Source: Bombilactobacillus bombi
GTDB lineage: Bacteria; Bacillota; Bacilli; Lactobacillales; Lactobacillaceae
Reading direction: 5' to 3'
Assembly: GCF_003522965.1 (NCBI RefSeq)
Contig: NZ_CP031513.1
Span: forward strand, 372,001 to 436,000
Length of the DNA: 64,000 bases
Shown in pieces: positions 23,566 to 33,034 of this stretch. The notes below the pieces were generated by a model that was not told the origin of the DNA, did no database searches, and saw only the letters and a program-made list of their open reading frames with translations. How positions within the stretch are numbered: position 1 is the first letter of the stretch; the number at the start of each line of letters is the position of its first letter. Position numbers and translations under genes: made by a program.

Positions 23566-23877
23566 ATGTACGCAGTTATCAGAACTGGCGGCAAGCAATA
23601 TAAAGTTGAAGAAAATAAAGCAATTTTTGTAGAAAAACTTGACGTCGAAGAAGGTCAAGATGTTACTTTTGATCAAGTATTGTTAGTAGGCAGTCGTTCA
23701 ATTACGATTGGCACACCAACAATTGAAGGTGCAAAAGTTATCGGCACTGTTGAAAAACAAGGCCGTGAGAAAAAGGTTGTTACTTTTAAATACAAACCTA
23801 AGAAGCATTCCCACAAGAAAAAGGGACATCGTCAACCTTATACAAAAGTTGTTATTAAAAGTATCGAAGTTAAATAA
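23566..23877 (+). CDS. rplU: 50S ribosomal protein L21
   Basis: 103 aa, beginning [20 protein letters not shown] and containing the basic C-terminal block [20 protein letters not shown] that binds 23S rRNA. First gene of the L21-Prp-L27 operon; prp begins 6 bp later. Confidence 0.98.
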   Translation: MYAVIRTGGKQYKVEENKAIFVEKLDVEEGQDVTFDQVLLVGSRSITIGTPTIEGAKVIGTVEKQGREKKVVTFKYKPKKHSHKKKGHRQPYTKVVIKSIEVK

Positions 23878-23883
23878 TAATTT

Positions 23884-24234
23884 ATGATTAAAGCAGTGTT
23901 TAAATGTAATCCGCAAGGAAATATTAGTAGTTTTAAGATTACTGGTCATGCACAATCTGGTCCTTATGGACAAGATATTGTTTGCTCAGCTGTTTCAGCA
24001 GTAAGTATTGGAACAATTAATTCTCTGCAGGATGTGGCTGGTGTGCAGCCTCAAGTACAGATGAACAACGAAATGGGTGGTTATCTGGAATGTCAAGTCA
24101 ATTATGCTGACATTAAAGAGCATGATCAAGTTGTGGCTGCTGTTACATTAATGGATAGTTGCTATCAAATTAGTACGTCTATTGCTGCTAATTACAGTGA
24201 TTTTATACAAATCACCTTAGATAAATCCGCTTGA
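23884..24234 (+). CDS. prp: Ribosomal-processing cysteine protease Prp
   Basis: Removes the short N-terminal extension of L27 in Firmicutes. The catalytic dyad is His22 ([10 protein letters not shown]) and Cys34 ([10 protein letters not shown]), the same spacing as in the characterised S. aureus enzyme. 116 aa. It lies between rplU and rpmA, whose product carries the matching cleavage site. No strong ribosome binding site is seen, so translation is probably coupled to rplU. Confidence 0.95.
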   Translation: MIKAVFKCNPQGNISSFKITGHAQSGPYGQDIVCSAVSAVSIGTINSLQDVAGVQPQVQMNNEMGGYLECQVNYADIKEHDQVVAAVTLMDSCYQISTSIAANYSDFIQITLDKSA

Positions 24235-24250
24235 AGAGGGGGTAAAACCT

Positions 24251-24532
24251 ATGTTAGAAATGAATTTGCAATTTTTCGCTCACCATAAGGGGGGCGGATC
24301 AACTGCTAACGGCCGTGATTCAGCTGGTCGTCGTTTGGGTGCAAAACGTGCAGACGGACAGCATATTAATGCTGGTGCGATTATTTATCGTCAACGAGGC
24401 ACAAAGATTCATCCTGGCGAAAACGTAGGCCGCGGCAAGGATGACACCTTGTTTGCTTTAAAGGCTGGAGTTGTTAGATTCCAGCGTTTAGGCCGTGATC
24501 GTAAGCAAGTTTCAGTTGTTACTGAAGATTAA
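24251..24532 (+). CDS. rpmA: 50S ribosomal protein L27 (precursor)
   Basis: 93 aa. The N-terminus [16 protein letters not shown] contains the Prp target: cleavage after the FF would expose AHHKGG, the peptide that reaches the peptidyl-transferase centre. The rest ([20 protein letters not shown] onward) is standard L27. A terminator follows the stop. Confidence 0.98.
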   Translation: MLEMNLQFFAHHKGGGSTANGRDSAGRRLGAKRADGQHINAGAIIYRQRGTKIHPGENVGRGKDDTLFALKAGVVRFQRLGRDRKQVSVVTED

Positions 24533-24538
24533 TAAAGT

Positions 24539-24562
24539 AAGCCGCGGAAGCGGCTTTTTTTA
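24539..24562 (+). terminator. Terminator of rplU-prp-rpmA
   Basis: Stem AAGCCGC (24539-24545) / GCGGCTT (24550-24556) with GGAA tetraloop and a run of T. Confidence 0.93.
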
Positions 24563-24596
24563 TACTATTTTGGTCTTAGATATTTATGAGTCTGGC

Positions 24597-24626
24597 TTGC
24601 TTTTATATGAGATAAATTGATATAGT
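24597..24626 (+). promoter_or_regulatory. Promoter of efp
   Basis: TTGCTT (24597-24602), 18 bp, TATAGT (24621-24626). It heads the efp-yqhY-nusB unit. Confidence 0.5.
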
Positions 24627-24652
24627 ATAGACATTATATTAGGGAGTTAATT

Positions 24653-25216
24653 ATGATTTCAGTTAATGAATTTAAAAATGGCTTAACCATTGAAGTAAAT
24701 CAAGAACTATGGCGCATTGTTGAATTTCAACATGTTAAGCCGGGTAAAGGTGGAGCTTTTGTTCGTTCCAAATTAAAAAATTTGCGTACAGGAGCCGTTC
24801 AAGAAAAAACTTTTCGAGCAACAGAAAAAGTCCAACCCGCACAAATTGATAATAAAAAAATGCAATACTTGTATGCAGATGGTAATAACTATGTATTTAT
24901 GGATACTACTACTTACGAACAGATTTCTTTGCCTCAAGAAAATATGGGCGATGCATTAAAATATTTGACGGAAAACATGGAAGTGAATATTATTATGCAT
25001 GGTGGAGAAACACTAGGAATTGATTTACCTAATGTAGTTGATTTGAAAGTTGAATCGACTGAACCTGGTATAAAGGGTGATACTTCATCAGGTGGTTCTA
25101 AACCAGCTACAATGGAGACAGGTTTAGTAGTACAAGTTCCATTTTTTGTTAACGAAGGCGATGTATTGACAATTAATACCGCCGATGGAACTTATAGCTC
25201 ACGAGCTAATAAATAA
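24653..25216 (+). CDS. efp: Elongation factor P
   Basis: Relieves ribosome stalling at polyproline stretches. 187 aa with the KOW-like N-domain, two OB domains, and the modification loop [14 protein letters not shown], whose tip Lys32 is the residue modified in related bacteria. No EpmA/EpmB genes are nearby, as expected for Firmicutes. AGGGAG precedes the ATG. Confidence 0.97.
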   Translation: MISVNEFKNGLTIEVNQELWRIVEFQHVKPGKGGAFVRSKLKNLRTGAVQEKTFRATEKVQPAQIDNKKMQYLYADGNNYVFMDTTTYEQISLPQENMGDALKYLTENMEVNIIMHGGETLGIDLPNVVDLKVESTEPGIKGDTSSGGSKPATMETGLVVQVPFFVNEGDVLTINTADGTYSSRANK

Positions 25217-25239
25217 TTGCTTTTTTGGAGGGCTTGTTA

Positions 25240-25641
25240 ATGGCTGATAGTAAATATATTATAATTGACCCAGAAAATAAGAATGATTTAGGCAATATCA
25301 ATATTTCACCAGATGTTTTAGAAGTGCTATTGGGCATTTCAGCATCTAAAATATCCGGAGTTTATGGGATGCGTGGCACCTTAGCAGATTCTATATTTGG
25401 ACGTGAAAAACATAGCAAGGGTGTTACAGTTTCTTATGATGAAGCTAATCATAAATTAACAGCTGATGTTTATGTATATTTAGAATATGGTGTAGCTGTA
25501 CCCCAAGTGGCGTTGGAAATGCAAAAAAGTTTAAGTCAACAATTGCAGTATATGACAGAAATAGAAATGGCCCAGGTTAACGTTCATGTGGTAGGATTAG
25601 TTGCAGCAAAGGCGGAAAAGCAAGTATCCTCAAGCAAATAG
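25240..25641 (+). CDS. yqhY: Asp23/Gls24 family protein YqhY
   Basis: 133 aa from ATG 25240 (TTGGAGGG 8 bp before). The Asp23 fold is clear: INISPDVLEVLLGISASKISGVYGM, KGVTVSYDEANHKL, and the C-terminal VNVHVVGL. In bacilli YqhY lies between accBC or efp and nusB and is linked to control of acetyl-CoA carboxylase; acc genes are not present here. A second Asp23 protein (YloU) is encoded at 43046. Confidence 0.88.
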   Translation: MADSKYIIIDPENKNDLGNINISPDVLEVLLGISASKISGVYGMRGTLADSIFGREKHSKGVTVSYDEANHKLTADVYVYLEYGVAVPQVALEMQKSLSQQLQYMTEIEMAQVNVHVVGLVAAKAEKQVSSSK

Positions 25642-25662
25642 CAAAGAAAAGTGGGAATAAAA

Positions 25663-26067
25663 GTGACTGTAACTAGACATAAAGTTCGCGAGTTAGCATT
25701 TCAGACTTTGTTTTTATTAAGTTCTAATGATACTGACTTGGACAATGCTTTACAGGAAGTTTTGCAGGCATCAAAAATTAATAATTGTCCCGAATATTTA
25801 CGATTTTTGGTTCAAGGAGTTTGGCAAAATCGACAACAACTTGATCAAGACTTGACTCAGTTTTTAAAAAAGGGCTGGTCCTTAAAGCGGTTAAGCCGAG
25901 TAGATGTTAATATTTTACGAATTGGTTTATTTGAAATCAAAGAAAGTCAAGCTATACCAGCTAAAGTTGCAGTTAATGAAGCTTTAGAGCTAGTAGATCA
26001 ATACAGCGATCCAGAATCTAAAAAATTTGTAAATGGGATTTTATCTAATTTCATCCCTGCTGAATAA
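25663..26067 (+). CDS. nusB: Transcription antitermination factor NusB
   Basis: All-helical RNA-binding factor of the rRNA antitermination complex. 134 aa from GTG 25663 (MTVTRHKVRELAFQTLFLL); GTG 25651 is an alternative without a clear site. The C-terminal signature is VAVNEALELVDQYSDPESKKFVNGIL. It is followed by a strong terminator. Confidence 0.94.
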   Translation: MTVTRHKVRELAFQTLFLLSSNDTDLDNALQEVLQASKINNCPEYLRFLVQGVWQNRQQLDQDLTQFLKKGWSLKRLSRVDVNILRIGLFEIKESQAIPAKVAVNEALELVDQYSDPESKKFVNGILSNFIPAE

Positions 26068-26090
26068 ATTTTTGGTTACATTATTAAAAA

Positions 26091-26121
26091 AGGCGGGAAT
26101 TATCCAATCCCGCCTTTTTTT
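26091..26121 (+). terminator. Terminator of efp-yqhY-nusB
   Basis: Stem AGGCGGGA (26091-26098) / TCCCGCCT (26108-26115), followed by seven T. Confidence 0.93.
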
Positions 26122-26135
26122 GAAGAAGGAATTAA

Positions 26136-26996
26136 ATGGCGACAGTTTTATCAGGAACGTTAGTAGCACAACAGCTAGCAACCAAATTACAAAAACGGAT
26201 TGGTCTTTTACGCCAACAACAGGTTATACCAACGTTAGCAACAATTATTGTTGGCAATGATAAAGCCAGCTTATTGTACGCTAATAGACAGCAACAGACA
26301 GCCAGCAATTTAGGTATCAATTACCAATTAATTACACTTTCACAACAAACCACAGAACAACAATTACTGCAAGTAATTCAAGAACTAAATCAAGATGTTA
26401 CAGTAGATGCGATTTTAATTCAAACACCGTTACCAGCAGCAATTAATCCACAGGTAATTAGACAACAAGTTGCTCCCATAAAAGACGTTGAAGGCCAATC
26501 AGCGGAAAGTATTGGACGTTTGTGGAATGGGCAATCAGGCAATTTACCCACGACAGCAGTTGCCATTATGAAGTTATTGCATTTTTATCAAATAGCTGTC
26601 AGCAAAAAGCATGTGGTTATTGTGGGACGTAGTTCCATTGTGGGGAAACCTTTGGCCGCTTTATTGTTGCGTGAAAATGCCACAGTCACTATTGCTCATT
26701 CGTATACTGATAATTTGGCAAGTTTAACGCGGCAAGCTGATATTTTGGTAGTTGCGATTGGTAAAGCCAATTTTATTACAGCTAAATATGTACATCCTGG
26801 GTGTATAGTGATTGATGTGGGTACTAATCGCGACGCTACTGGCAAAATAGTTGGCGATGTTGCCTTTCAGCAAGTGCAAGCAGTTGCTCAGATGATTACC
26901 CCAGTTCCTGGAGGAATTGGACCCTTAACAGTGATGAGTTTATTAGAACAAGTAGTAATGATTGCAGAAAGACGAGAAAAACAGCATGGTAGATAA
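26136..26996 (+). CDS. folD: FolD-family protein (methylene-THF dehydrogenase/cyclohydrolase) with altered active site
   Basis: 286 aa with the overall FolD plan: catalytic domain at 1-145, NADP-binding domain with GRSSIVGKPLAALLL, and the C-terminal TPVPGGIGPLT. Key catalytic positions deviate. The YxxxK motif reads Tyr48-Ala-Asn-Arg-Gln52, so the catalytic Lys is Gln. KDVDGF reads KDVEGQ, so the folate-binding Asp is Glu119. The usual CTP segment reads TTA (139-141). Gln95 in LIQTPLP is kept. In human MTHFD1, Lys-to-Gln at this position abolishes cyclohydrolase but not dehydrogenase activity. It is first in the folD-xseAB-ispA-tlyA-recN operon. Confidence 0.85.
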   Translation: MATVLSGTLVAQQLATKLQKRIGLLRQQQVIPTLATIIVGNDKASLLYANRQQQTASNLGINYQLITLSQQTTEQQLLQVIQELNQDVTVDAILIQTPLPAAINPQVIRQQVAPIKDVEGQSAESIGRLWNGQSGNLPTTAVAIMKLLHFYQIAVSKKHVVIVGRSSIVGKPLAALLLRENATVTIAHSYTDNLASLTRQADILVVAIGKANFITAKYVHPGCIVIDVGTNRDATGKIVGDVAFQQVQAVAQMITPVPGGIGPLTVMSLLEQVVMIAERREKQHGR

Positions 26997-28326
26997 GCAA
27001 TATTTGACTGTGACCGCTTTAACTAAATATTTAAAGCGAAAATTTGATGCAGATCCGTATCTCAAACGAGTCTATTTAACAGGGGAGATTTCTAATTTTA
27101 GATTGAGGCCTCGTCATCAATATTTTTCACTAAAAGATGAACATGCAAAAATTTCAGCAATTATGTTTCAAAGTGCTTTTGCAAAAATCAAGTTTCAGCC
27201 TGAAGAGGGAATGAAAGTTTTGGTCAGTGGCTATATATCACTGTATGAGGCTTCAGGACAATATCAAATTTATGTAGATCATATGGAACCAGATGGTATT
27301 GGGGCCTTATACCAAGCATACGAGCAATTAAAAAAGAAATTGCGCCAAGAAGGTGTATTTGATTTACCTAAAAAGAGTATTCCTAAGTTTCCCAAAAAAA
27401 TTGCCGTGATTACAAGTCCCTCGGGAGCAGTTATTCGTGATATTATCACTACTACTCAGCGGCGATATCCATTGGTACAGTTAGTTTTATTCCCAGCACA
27501 AGTTCAAGGTAAGGCGGCAGCAGATAGTTTAGTTCAATGTTTAGAACAAGTAGAAAAAATAGGCGATTTTGATACTGTAATTATTGGACGTGGTGGTGGT
27601 TCAATTGAAGATTTATGGCCATTTAATGAAGAAAAAGTTGCGCGAGCAATCTTGTCATTAAAGACTCCGGTCATTTCGTCGGTAGGGCATGAAACTGATA
27701 CTACAATTGCGGATTTAGTGGCCGATTTAAGAGCTGCTACACCAACAGCCGCTGCTGAATTAGCAACTCCAGTATTACAAGATGTTCTTTTGCAAATCCG
27801 CAAACAACAAACTATTATCGTACAAACTATGAAAAACCTTTTAGCAAAAAAGCGCCAGTTGTTGCAGGTGTATCAAAATAATTATATTTTTAAGAACCCC
27901 CAGAATTTATATCGTGATTATGCTCAACGGGTTGATCAATTAACTAATTCTTTACAGGATTTATTTCATCAGAAATTGCAGGTTCAGCAACAAAAATTAC
28001 AAATTCTGCAACAATCCTTACAATTTCAAATACCCAAAATTGCTGATTATCAACAAAATGTAAATTTTTTAAGTCAAAATTTACAGCAAAATTTTGGTAA
28101 TTATTTAAAAGAACAAAGACACAAAGTGGTTCAACAAGTTACGAATTTAGATAATTTGAGTCCTTTAAAAACTTTAAAGCGTGGATATGCAGTTGTGACT
28201 GATCAACAGCAAGTAATTACTAAAATTGAGGCATTAACTCCTGATCAACAAGTTCATGTGAAGTTAGCTGATGGTAGTTTTCAAGCACAAGTATTAAAAA
28301 TTGAGGCCAATAATAATGACAAATAA
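26986..28326 (+). CDS. xseA: Exodeoxyribonuclease VII large subunit
   Basis: Single-strand-specific nuclease with XseB. From ATG 26986 ([20 protein letters not shown]) the product has 446 aa: an OB-fold at about 1-110 ([20 protein letters not shown] region), the catalytic domain ([35 protein letters not shown]), and a long C-terminal coiled coil very rich in Gln (about 260-410). It overlaps folD by 11 bp. Confidence 0.96.
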   Translation: MVDKQYLTVTALTKYLKRKFDADPYLKRVYLTGEISNFRLRPRHQYFSLKDEHAKISAIMFQSAFAKIKFQPEEGMKVLVSGYISLYEASGQYQIYVDHMEPDGIGALYQAYEQLKKKLRQEGVFDLPKKSIPKFPKKIAVITSPSGAVIRDIITTTQRRYPLVQLVLFPAQVQGKAAADSLVQCLEQVEKIGDFDTVIIGRGGGSIEDLWPFNEEKVARAILSLKTPVISSVGHETDTTIADLVADLRAATPTAAAELATPVLQDVLLQIRKQQTIIVQTMKNLLAKKRQLLQVYQNNYIFKNPQNLYRDYAQRVDQLTNSLQDLFHQKLQVQQQKLQILQQSLQFQIPKIADYQQNVNFLSQNLQQNFGNYLKEQRHKVVQQVTNLDNLSPLKTLKRGYAVVTDQQQVITKIEALTPDQQVHVKLADGSFQAQVLKIEANNNDK

Positions 28327-28567
28327 TAAAAACGATAAAACTTTTGAAGAAAACCTAGATGAATTACAAAAAATAGTCGATAATTTGCAACAAGGAGAAG
28401 TCCCGTTAGAAGAAGCAATGGATCAATTTCAAAAGGGAATTAATCTGAGCAAAATTTTAGAAAAAACTTTATCAGAAGCTGAAAAAAAGTTGACTAAAGT
28501 GATGACTGCTGATGGACAAGAAACAACCTTTCAATTAGACACTAAAGAAAGTTCTGAAGAACAATGA
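28316..28567 (+). CDS. xseB: Exodeoxyribonuclease VII small subunit
   Basis: 83 aa from ATG 28316 (GAGG 9 bp upstream), overlapping xseA by 11 bp and ispA by 4 bp. Two-helix hairpin signature: [20 protein letters not shown], then [20 protein letters not shown]. Confidence 0.95.
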   Translation: MTNNKNDKTFEENLDELQKIVDNLQQGEVPLEEAMDQFQKGINLSKILEKTLSEAEKKLTKVMTADGQETTFQLDTKESSEEQ

Positions 28568-29436
28568 ATCAATTTATAGAGTTTCAACAACAGTATTTGA
28601 AACAGTTTAATGACTATCTGCATCAGCAATTAGTTCAAGAAGTTCACCAACCACAAGTATTAGAGGGGATGCTGTATTCACTCGATGCTGGTGGCAAAAG
28701 AATTCGTCCCTTTCTGATGTTAGCAACACTTAAATCATTGCAAGATAATACAATAATTACGGAATATTTTAAAATTGCAGGTTCCATTGAACTTATCCAT
28801 ACCTATTCCTTAATTCATGATGATTTGCCTGAAATGGATAATGATGATTACCGGCGTGGCCAATTAACTAATCATAAGAAATTCACACCAGCCCGTGCTG
28901 TTTTAGCAGGTGATAGCTTGTTAACACATGCTTTTATCTGGTTAACAGCTAATCAACTACCATCTGAAATCAAAACCCAATTAGTCCAGATTTTGGCACA
29001 ATCTGCAGGTGCTAATGGAATGATTGCAGGTCAAATGATTGATATTATTAATACAGGCAAAAAGTTATCTTTAGAAGAAGTAACTCATCTGGATAATCAA
29101 AAAACTGGCGCTTTAATTACAGCAGCGGTACAAATGGGTGCACTTTGTGGACAGGCCAGTGCTGATGTAATGGTCCATTTACAGCGTTTTTCGCAAGATT
29201 TTGGTTTGGCATTTCAAATTTATGATGATTTGTTAGATGTGACAGGTAGTCAAAGTCAATTGGGTAAAAAAGTAGGCAAAGACCAATTGGAAGGTAAAAA
29301 TACCTATGTACGTTTATTAGGTATTGCTCCCGCACAGAAGAAGTTAGCAGCAATTGTACAAGCAGCACGGCAAGAACTGGCTGCGGTTCATCTAGATAAG
29401 AGTATTTTGGCAGATGCTCTTAAATATTTTGATTGA
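28564..29436 (+). CDS. ispA: Geranyl/farnesyl diphosphate synthase
   Basis: Short-chain trans-prenyl diphosphate synthase producing C15 precursors for undecaprenyl phosphate. 290 aa with the first Asp-rich motif [15 protein letters not shown] and the second [11 protein letters not shown], plus GGKRIRP for IPP binding. ATGA overlap with xseB indicates coupled translation. Confidence 0.95.
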   Translation: MNQFIEFQQQYLKQFNDYLHQQLVQEVHQPQVLEGMLYSLDAGGKRIRPFLMLATLKSLQDNTIITEYFKIAGSIELIHTYSLIHDDLPEMDNDDYRRGQLTNHKKFTPARAVLAGDSLLTHAFIWLTANQLPSEIKTQLVQILAQSAGANGMIAGQMIDIINTGKKLSLEEVTHLDNQKTGALITAAVQMGALCGQASADVMVHLQRFSQDFGLAFQIYDDLLDVTGSQSQLGKKVGKDQLEGKNTYVRLLGIAPAQKKLAAIVQAARQELAAVHLDKSILADALKYFD

Positions 29437-29447
29437 GGAGTTTTGAT

Positions 29448-30269
29448 TTGAAGAAAGAACGAGTTGATGTTTTAGCTGTTGAACAGAGTTTATTTATTTC
29501 TAGAGAACAAGCCAAAAGAGCTATTATGGCGGGTGAAGTTTATAATGCTGATAATTTGCGCTTGGATAAGCCAGGTGAAAAAATTGCCAGTGACAGTCAA
29601 TTGCACTTAAAAGCTGGAGCTCACCAACAATATGTTGGGCGGGGAGCTTTTAAACTTGCTAAAGCATTACAAGTGTTTCAAATAGATTTAAAAGATCGAT
29701 TATGTTTAGATATTGGTTCATCTACTGGTGGATTTACTGATGTAGCTCTGCAAAATGGTGCCCGCAAGGTTTATGCTCTCGATGTCGGCTATAATCAATT
29801 AGCATGGAAGTTGCGTGAGGATCCACGCGTTATTGTTATGGAACGAGTTAATTTTCGCTATAGTAAACCAGAAGATTTTACGCAAGGATTACCGGAATTT
29901 GCAATGACAGATGTTTCCTTTATTTCTTTGAAGCTCATTTTACCACCGTTACAACATATTTTAATTCCGGGACAAGATGCAGTTTGTCTAATTAAACCAC
30001 AATTTGAAGCAGGACCAGAAAATGTAGGTAAGCATGGTGTGGTCCGGGATCATCATGTTCATGAAAAAGTTTTACAAGATATTATTAATTTTTCTTTGGA
30101 ACACAATTACGATGTTTTGGGCTTAGATTTTTCGCCAATTACTGGAAGTGAAGGTAATATTGAATTCTTAATTCATTTACGTTTGAGTCAGCAACTAGGT
30201 CAACAAGCGGCCCAAGTCAATATTACCGACGTTTTGACTAGAGCATATGAACATTTAAAGCAAAGATAA
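29448..30269 (+). CDS. TlyA-family rRNA 2'-O-methyltransferase / hemolysin-like protein
   Basis: 273 aa from TTG 29448 (GAGGAG at 29435-29440). N-terminal S4 RNA-binding domain (about 1-65: KERVDVLAVEQSLFISREQA) and a FtsJ-like Rossmann methyltransferase domain (CLDIGSSTGGFTDVALQNGA, TDVSFISLK, KPQFEAG). In Firmicutes the order is usually tlyA-argR-recN; here recN follows after 16 bp and argR is absent. Confidence 0.92.
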   Translation: MKKERVDVLAVEQSLFISREQAKRAIMAGEVYNADNLRLDKPGEKIASDSQLHLKAGAHQQYVGRGAFKLAKALQVFQIDLKDRLCLDIGSSTGGFTDVALQNGARKVYALDVGYNQLAWKLREDPRVIVMERVNFRYSKPEDFTQGLPEFAMTDVSFISLKLILPPLQHILIPGQDAVCLIKPQFEAGPENVGKHGVVRDHHVHEKVLQDIINFSLEHNYDVLGLDFSPITGSEGNIEFLIHLRLSQQLGQQAAQVNITDVLTRAYEHLKQR

Positions 30270-30285
30270 ATTTTGAGGTAGTAAA

Positions 30286-31965
30286 ATGCTACAAGAATTA
30301 ATTATTCAAGATTTTGCAATTATCAAAAAAATTGATATTCAATTTTTTAATGGTCTCACTGCTTTAACTGGTGAAACCGGTGCTGGTAAGTCCATTATCA
30401 TGGATGCTTTAGGTTTATTAATGGGTAACCGTGGATTAAGTGAATATGTCCGTTCTGGTTGTCAAAAGGCGCTAGTACAGGGACTATTTACTGTCGAAAA
30501 AAATAATCAAACTTTGGTTAATCAATTTTGCCAAAAACATGGTATTGACTTTAGTGACCAAAATCTAATTATTCAACGCGAATTACAAACGAATGGACGC
30601 AATATTTGTCGAATTAATACTCAATTAGTACCGGTTTCTATTTTAAAGCAATTAGGTAAATATTTAGTAGATATTAGTGGACAAAATCAAAGCCAAAGTT
30701 TGTTAGATCCTAGTACACATGTGCACTTATTGGATGAGTTTGGAGCTGAACAAATTGCTCAGCCTTTAGCGACTTATCAATCTCAATATCAAATTTATCA
30801 CAAATTAAAAAAGCAATTAGCTAATTTGCAAAATAATCAACAACAACGAGCTCAGCAACTAGACATGTTGCAATTTCAAGTACAAGAAATTCAAACTGCA
30901 GCTTTACAAGTCGATGAAGAAGAAAAATTAATCGATGAACAAAAAAAGCTCGCTAATTTCGAAAGAATTCATTCTAGCTTACAAACAGCCTATACGTATT
31001 TAGCGCAAAACAATACTGGAATTGTTGAACAAGTAAGTGATGTTTTGAAAGCAATGCAAAATATTAGTGAGTATGAAGATGAGTATGCTCAAATTGCCCA
31101 AGAAATTGAAAGTGCTTATTATGATTTGCAAGATAGTCAAGAACGTATTACTCAACAACTGGAACTACAAGATTATAATCCAGCGCGATTAGATGAAATT
31201 GAGCAACGTTTACAATTAATTCATGATTTAGAAAAAAAGTACGGTAATACTGTTGCTGAAGTAATAGCCTTTGGAGAAAAGGCACAACAGCAATTACAGC
31301 AATTGCAGCAAGAACAACAAGATCCACAACAATTACAAGAAAAGTTGCACCACCAAACTCAACTATTGCAAAAAGCTGCACAACAATTAAGTCAAAATCG
31401 CCACCAAACAGCTAAACACTTAACTCAGTCGATTGAAAAACAATTAAAATCAATGTATATGGAAAAAACCACTTTTGAAGTACGATTAACGCCGCAAGAT
31501 TATACCGAGCAGGGTAATGAGGTCGTTGAATTTTATTTGCGGACTAATCCAGGTGAACAACTTAAACCATTAGCTAAAGTAGCCTCGGGTGGTGAATTAG
31601 CACGCATTATGCTAGCGTTGAAGACTGAATTAGCTCAATATCAGCCAGTGGGGACATTAGTTTTTGATGAAATTGATACAGGTGTCAGTGGTAGAGTAGC
31701 TCAAGCCATCGGCGAAAAAATGGCGCAGATTGCTCAGCATGTTCAAGTATTATGTATTACTCATTTACCCCAAGTAGCAGCAGTGAGTGATCAACAATAT
31801 CTTGTAAAAAAAGAAATCAGCAGACAACACACAGTAGCAGCTATTGCCAATTTGAATCCGCAAGAAAGAGTTGATGTAATTGCACATATGCTAGAAGGAA
31901 CAAAGGTAACTGCAATTACTCGACAACATGCACAGGAATTGTTACGTTTAGCACATGATAACTAG
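30286..31965 (+). CDS. recN: DNA repair protein RecN
   Basis: SMC-like ATPase acting early in double-strand-break repair. 559 aa. Walker A GETGAGKS at about 29-36 (Lys35), a coiled coil at about 155-370 that is unusually Gln-rich, the signature SGGELARIMLALK, and Walker B TLVFDEIDTGVSG. Last gene of the folD-recN operon. No SOS box was noticed before it. Confidence 0.96.
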   Translation: MLQELIIQDFAIIKKIDIQFFNGLTALTGETGAGKSIIMDALGLLMGNRGLSEYVRSGCQKALVQGLFTVEKNNQTLVNQFCQKHGIDFSDQNLIIQRELQTNGRNICRINTQLVPVSILKQLGKYLVDISGQNQSQSLLDPSTHVHLLDEFGAEQIAQPLATYQSQYQIYHKLKKQLANLQNNQQQRAQQLDMLQFQVQEIQTAALQVDEEEKLIDEQKKLANFERIHSSLQTAYTYLAQNNTGIVEQVSDVLKAMQNISEYEDEYAQIAQEIESAYYDLQDSQERITQQLELQDYNPARLDEIEQRLQLIHDLEKKYGNTVAEVIAFGEKAQQQLQQLQQEQQDPQQLQEKLHHQTQLLQKAAQQLSQNRHQTAKHLTQSIEKQLKSMYMEKTTFEVRLTPQDYTEQGNEVVEFYLRTNPGEQLKPLAKVASGGELARIMLALKTELAQYQPVGTLVFDEIDTGVSGRVAQAIGEKMAQIAQHVQVLCITHLPQVAAVSDQQYLVKKEISRQHTVAAIANLNPQERVDVIAHMLEGTKVTAITRQHAQELLRLAHDN

Positions 31966-32061
31966 ATACACTTGTTTTTGTTTCTAAAAATAAACTGCGT
32001 AACTTGAAAAAAGTTACTAATTAGTGCAATATAGTAAGTAATAATTTGTAAAAGGTTAGTG

Positions 32062-32679
32062 ATGTCGTTGGCAAAGGGAATGCTGATTGTTTTATCTGGT
32101 CCATCGGGTGTTGGCAAGGGAACGGTTAGACAAGCAATGTTGAAAGATGCTACAAATAAGTTTAAATATTCAGTTTCCATGACAACCCGGCAAATGCGTC
32201 CTGGTGAAAAGAATGGTGTTGATTATTTTTTTTGCAGTAAGGATGAGTTTGAAGAACAAATTCGCCAAGGTGAAATGTTAGAATATGCACGTTATGTTGA
32301 TAATTACTATGGTACTCCTTTGCGGTATGTACAAGAAACATTAGATGCTGGTACAGATGTTTTTTTAGAAATTGAAGTGAACGGTGCCATGCAAGTTAGA
32401 GAAAAAATGCCTAATGGGGTATTTATTTTTTTGACGCCGCCAGATTTGTCTAGTTTACGCAATCGAATTACACATCGTGGCTCAGAAGATACAACTACAA
32501 TTGATAAACGAATGGAAAAAGCTAGACAAGAAATTAAAATGATGTCAAACTATGATTATGCAGTTGTTAATGATGAAGTTCCGCGAGCTGTAAAGCGAAT
32601 TGAACAAATTGTTAATAGTGAGCACTTGCGGGTTCCTCGCGTAATTGATAGTTATCGTAAAATGATTGGAGATAAATGA
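32062..32679 (+). CDS. gmk: Guanylate kinase
   Basis: GMP to GDP. From ATG 32062 (AAAGG upstream; GTG 32059 is an alternative) 205 aa. P-loop [10 protein letters not shown] with Lys19, GMP-binding residues in [21 protein letters not shown], and [11 protein letters not shown]. Start of the gmk-rpoZ pair, and the usual head of the priA-fmt-rsmB cluster in Firmicutes. Confidence 0.96.
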   Translation: MSLAKGMLIVLSGPSGVGKGTVRQAMLKDATNKFKYSVSMTTRQMRPGEKNGVDYFFCSKDEFEEQIRQGEMLEYARYVDNYYGTPLRYVQETLDAGTDVFLEIEVNGAMQVREKMPNGVFIFLTPPDLSSLRNRITHRGSEDTTTIDKRMEKARQEIKMMSNYDYAVVNDEVPRAVKRIEQIVNSEHLRVPRVIDSYRKMIGDK

Positions 32680-32681
32680 TT

Positions 32682-32969
32682 ATGATTTCATACCCATCGA
32701 TTGATAAGTTACTAGATCAAGTTAATTCTCGTTATTCGTTATCTGTGTTAGCAGCAATGCGGGCCCATGAAATTGATGATGGTGATTCCAAAATGTTAAC
32801 TAAGTATGAATCACCACGTTCTGTGGGACAAGCATTAGAAGAAATAGCAGACGGTAAAGTTAAGGTTGACCCAAGTTCAATTCTTTCAGAACGTAAAGCT
32901 GAAAGAGTTGAGCGGATTGAAGAAACCAAACTAGAACATCAAGAAGGTTTGGAAAATAAAAAAGATTAA
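32682..32969 (+). CDS. rpoZ: RNA polymerase omega subunit
   Basis: 95 aa from ATG 32682 ([20 protein letters not shown]); ATG 32676, overlapping the gmk stop, is the alternative. The conserved helix is [11 protein letters not shown], with [14 protein letters not shown] following. Directly followed by a terminator. Confidence 0.93.
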   Translation: MISYPSIDKLLDQVNSRYSLSVLAAMRAHEIDDGDSKMLTKYESPRSVGQALEEIADGKVKVDPSSILSERKAERVERIEETKLEHQEGLENKKD

Positions 32970-32975
32970 GAACTT

Positions 32976-33008
32976 CTCCATCATGTACCTAACTGATGGA
33001 GTTTTTTT
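32976..33008 (+). terminator. Terminator after rpoZ
   Basis: Perfect stem CTCCATCA (32976-32983) / TGATGGAG (32994-33001) with a T-run of seven. Confidence 0.92.
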
Positions 33009-33034
33009 ATATAAATAGATAAAAGGAGACCCAC

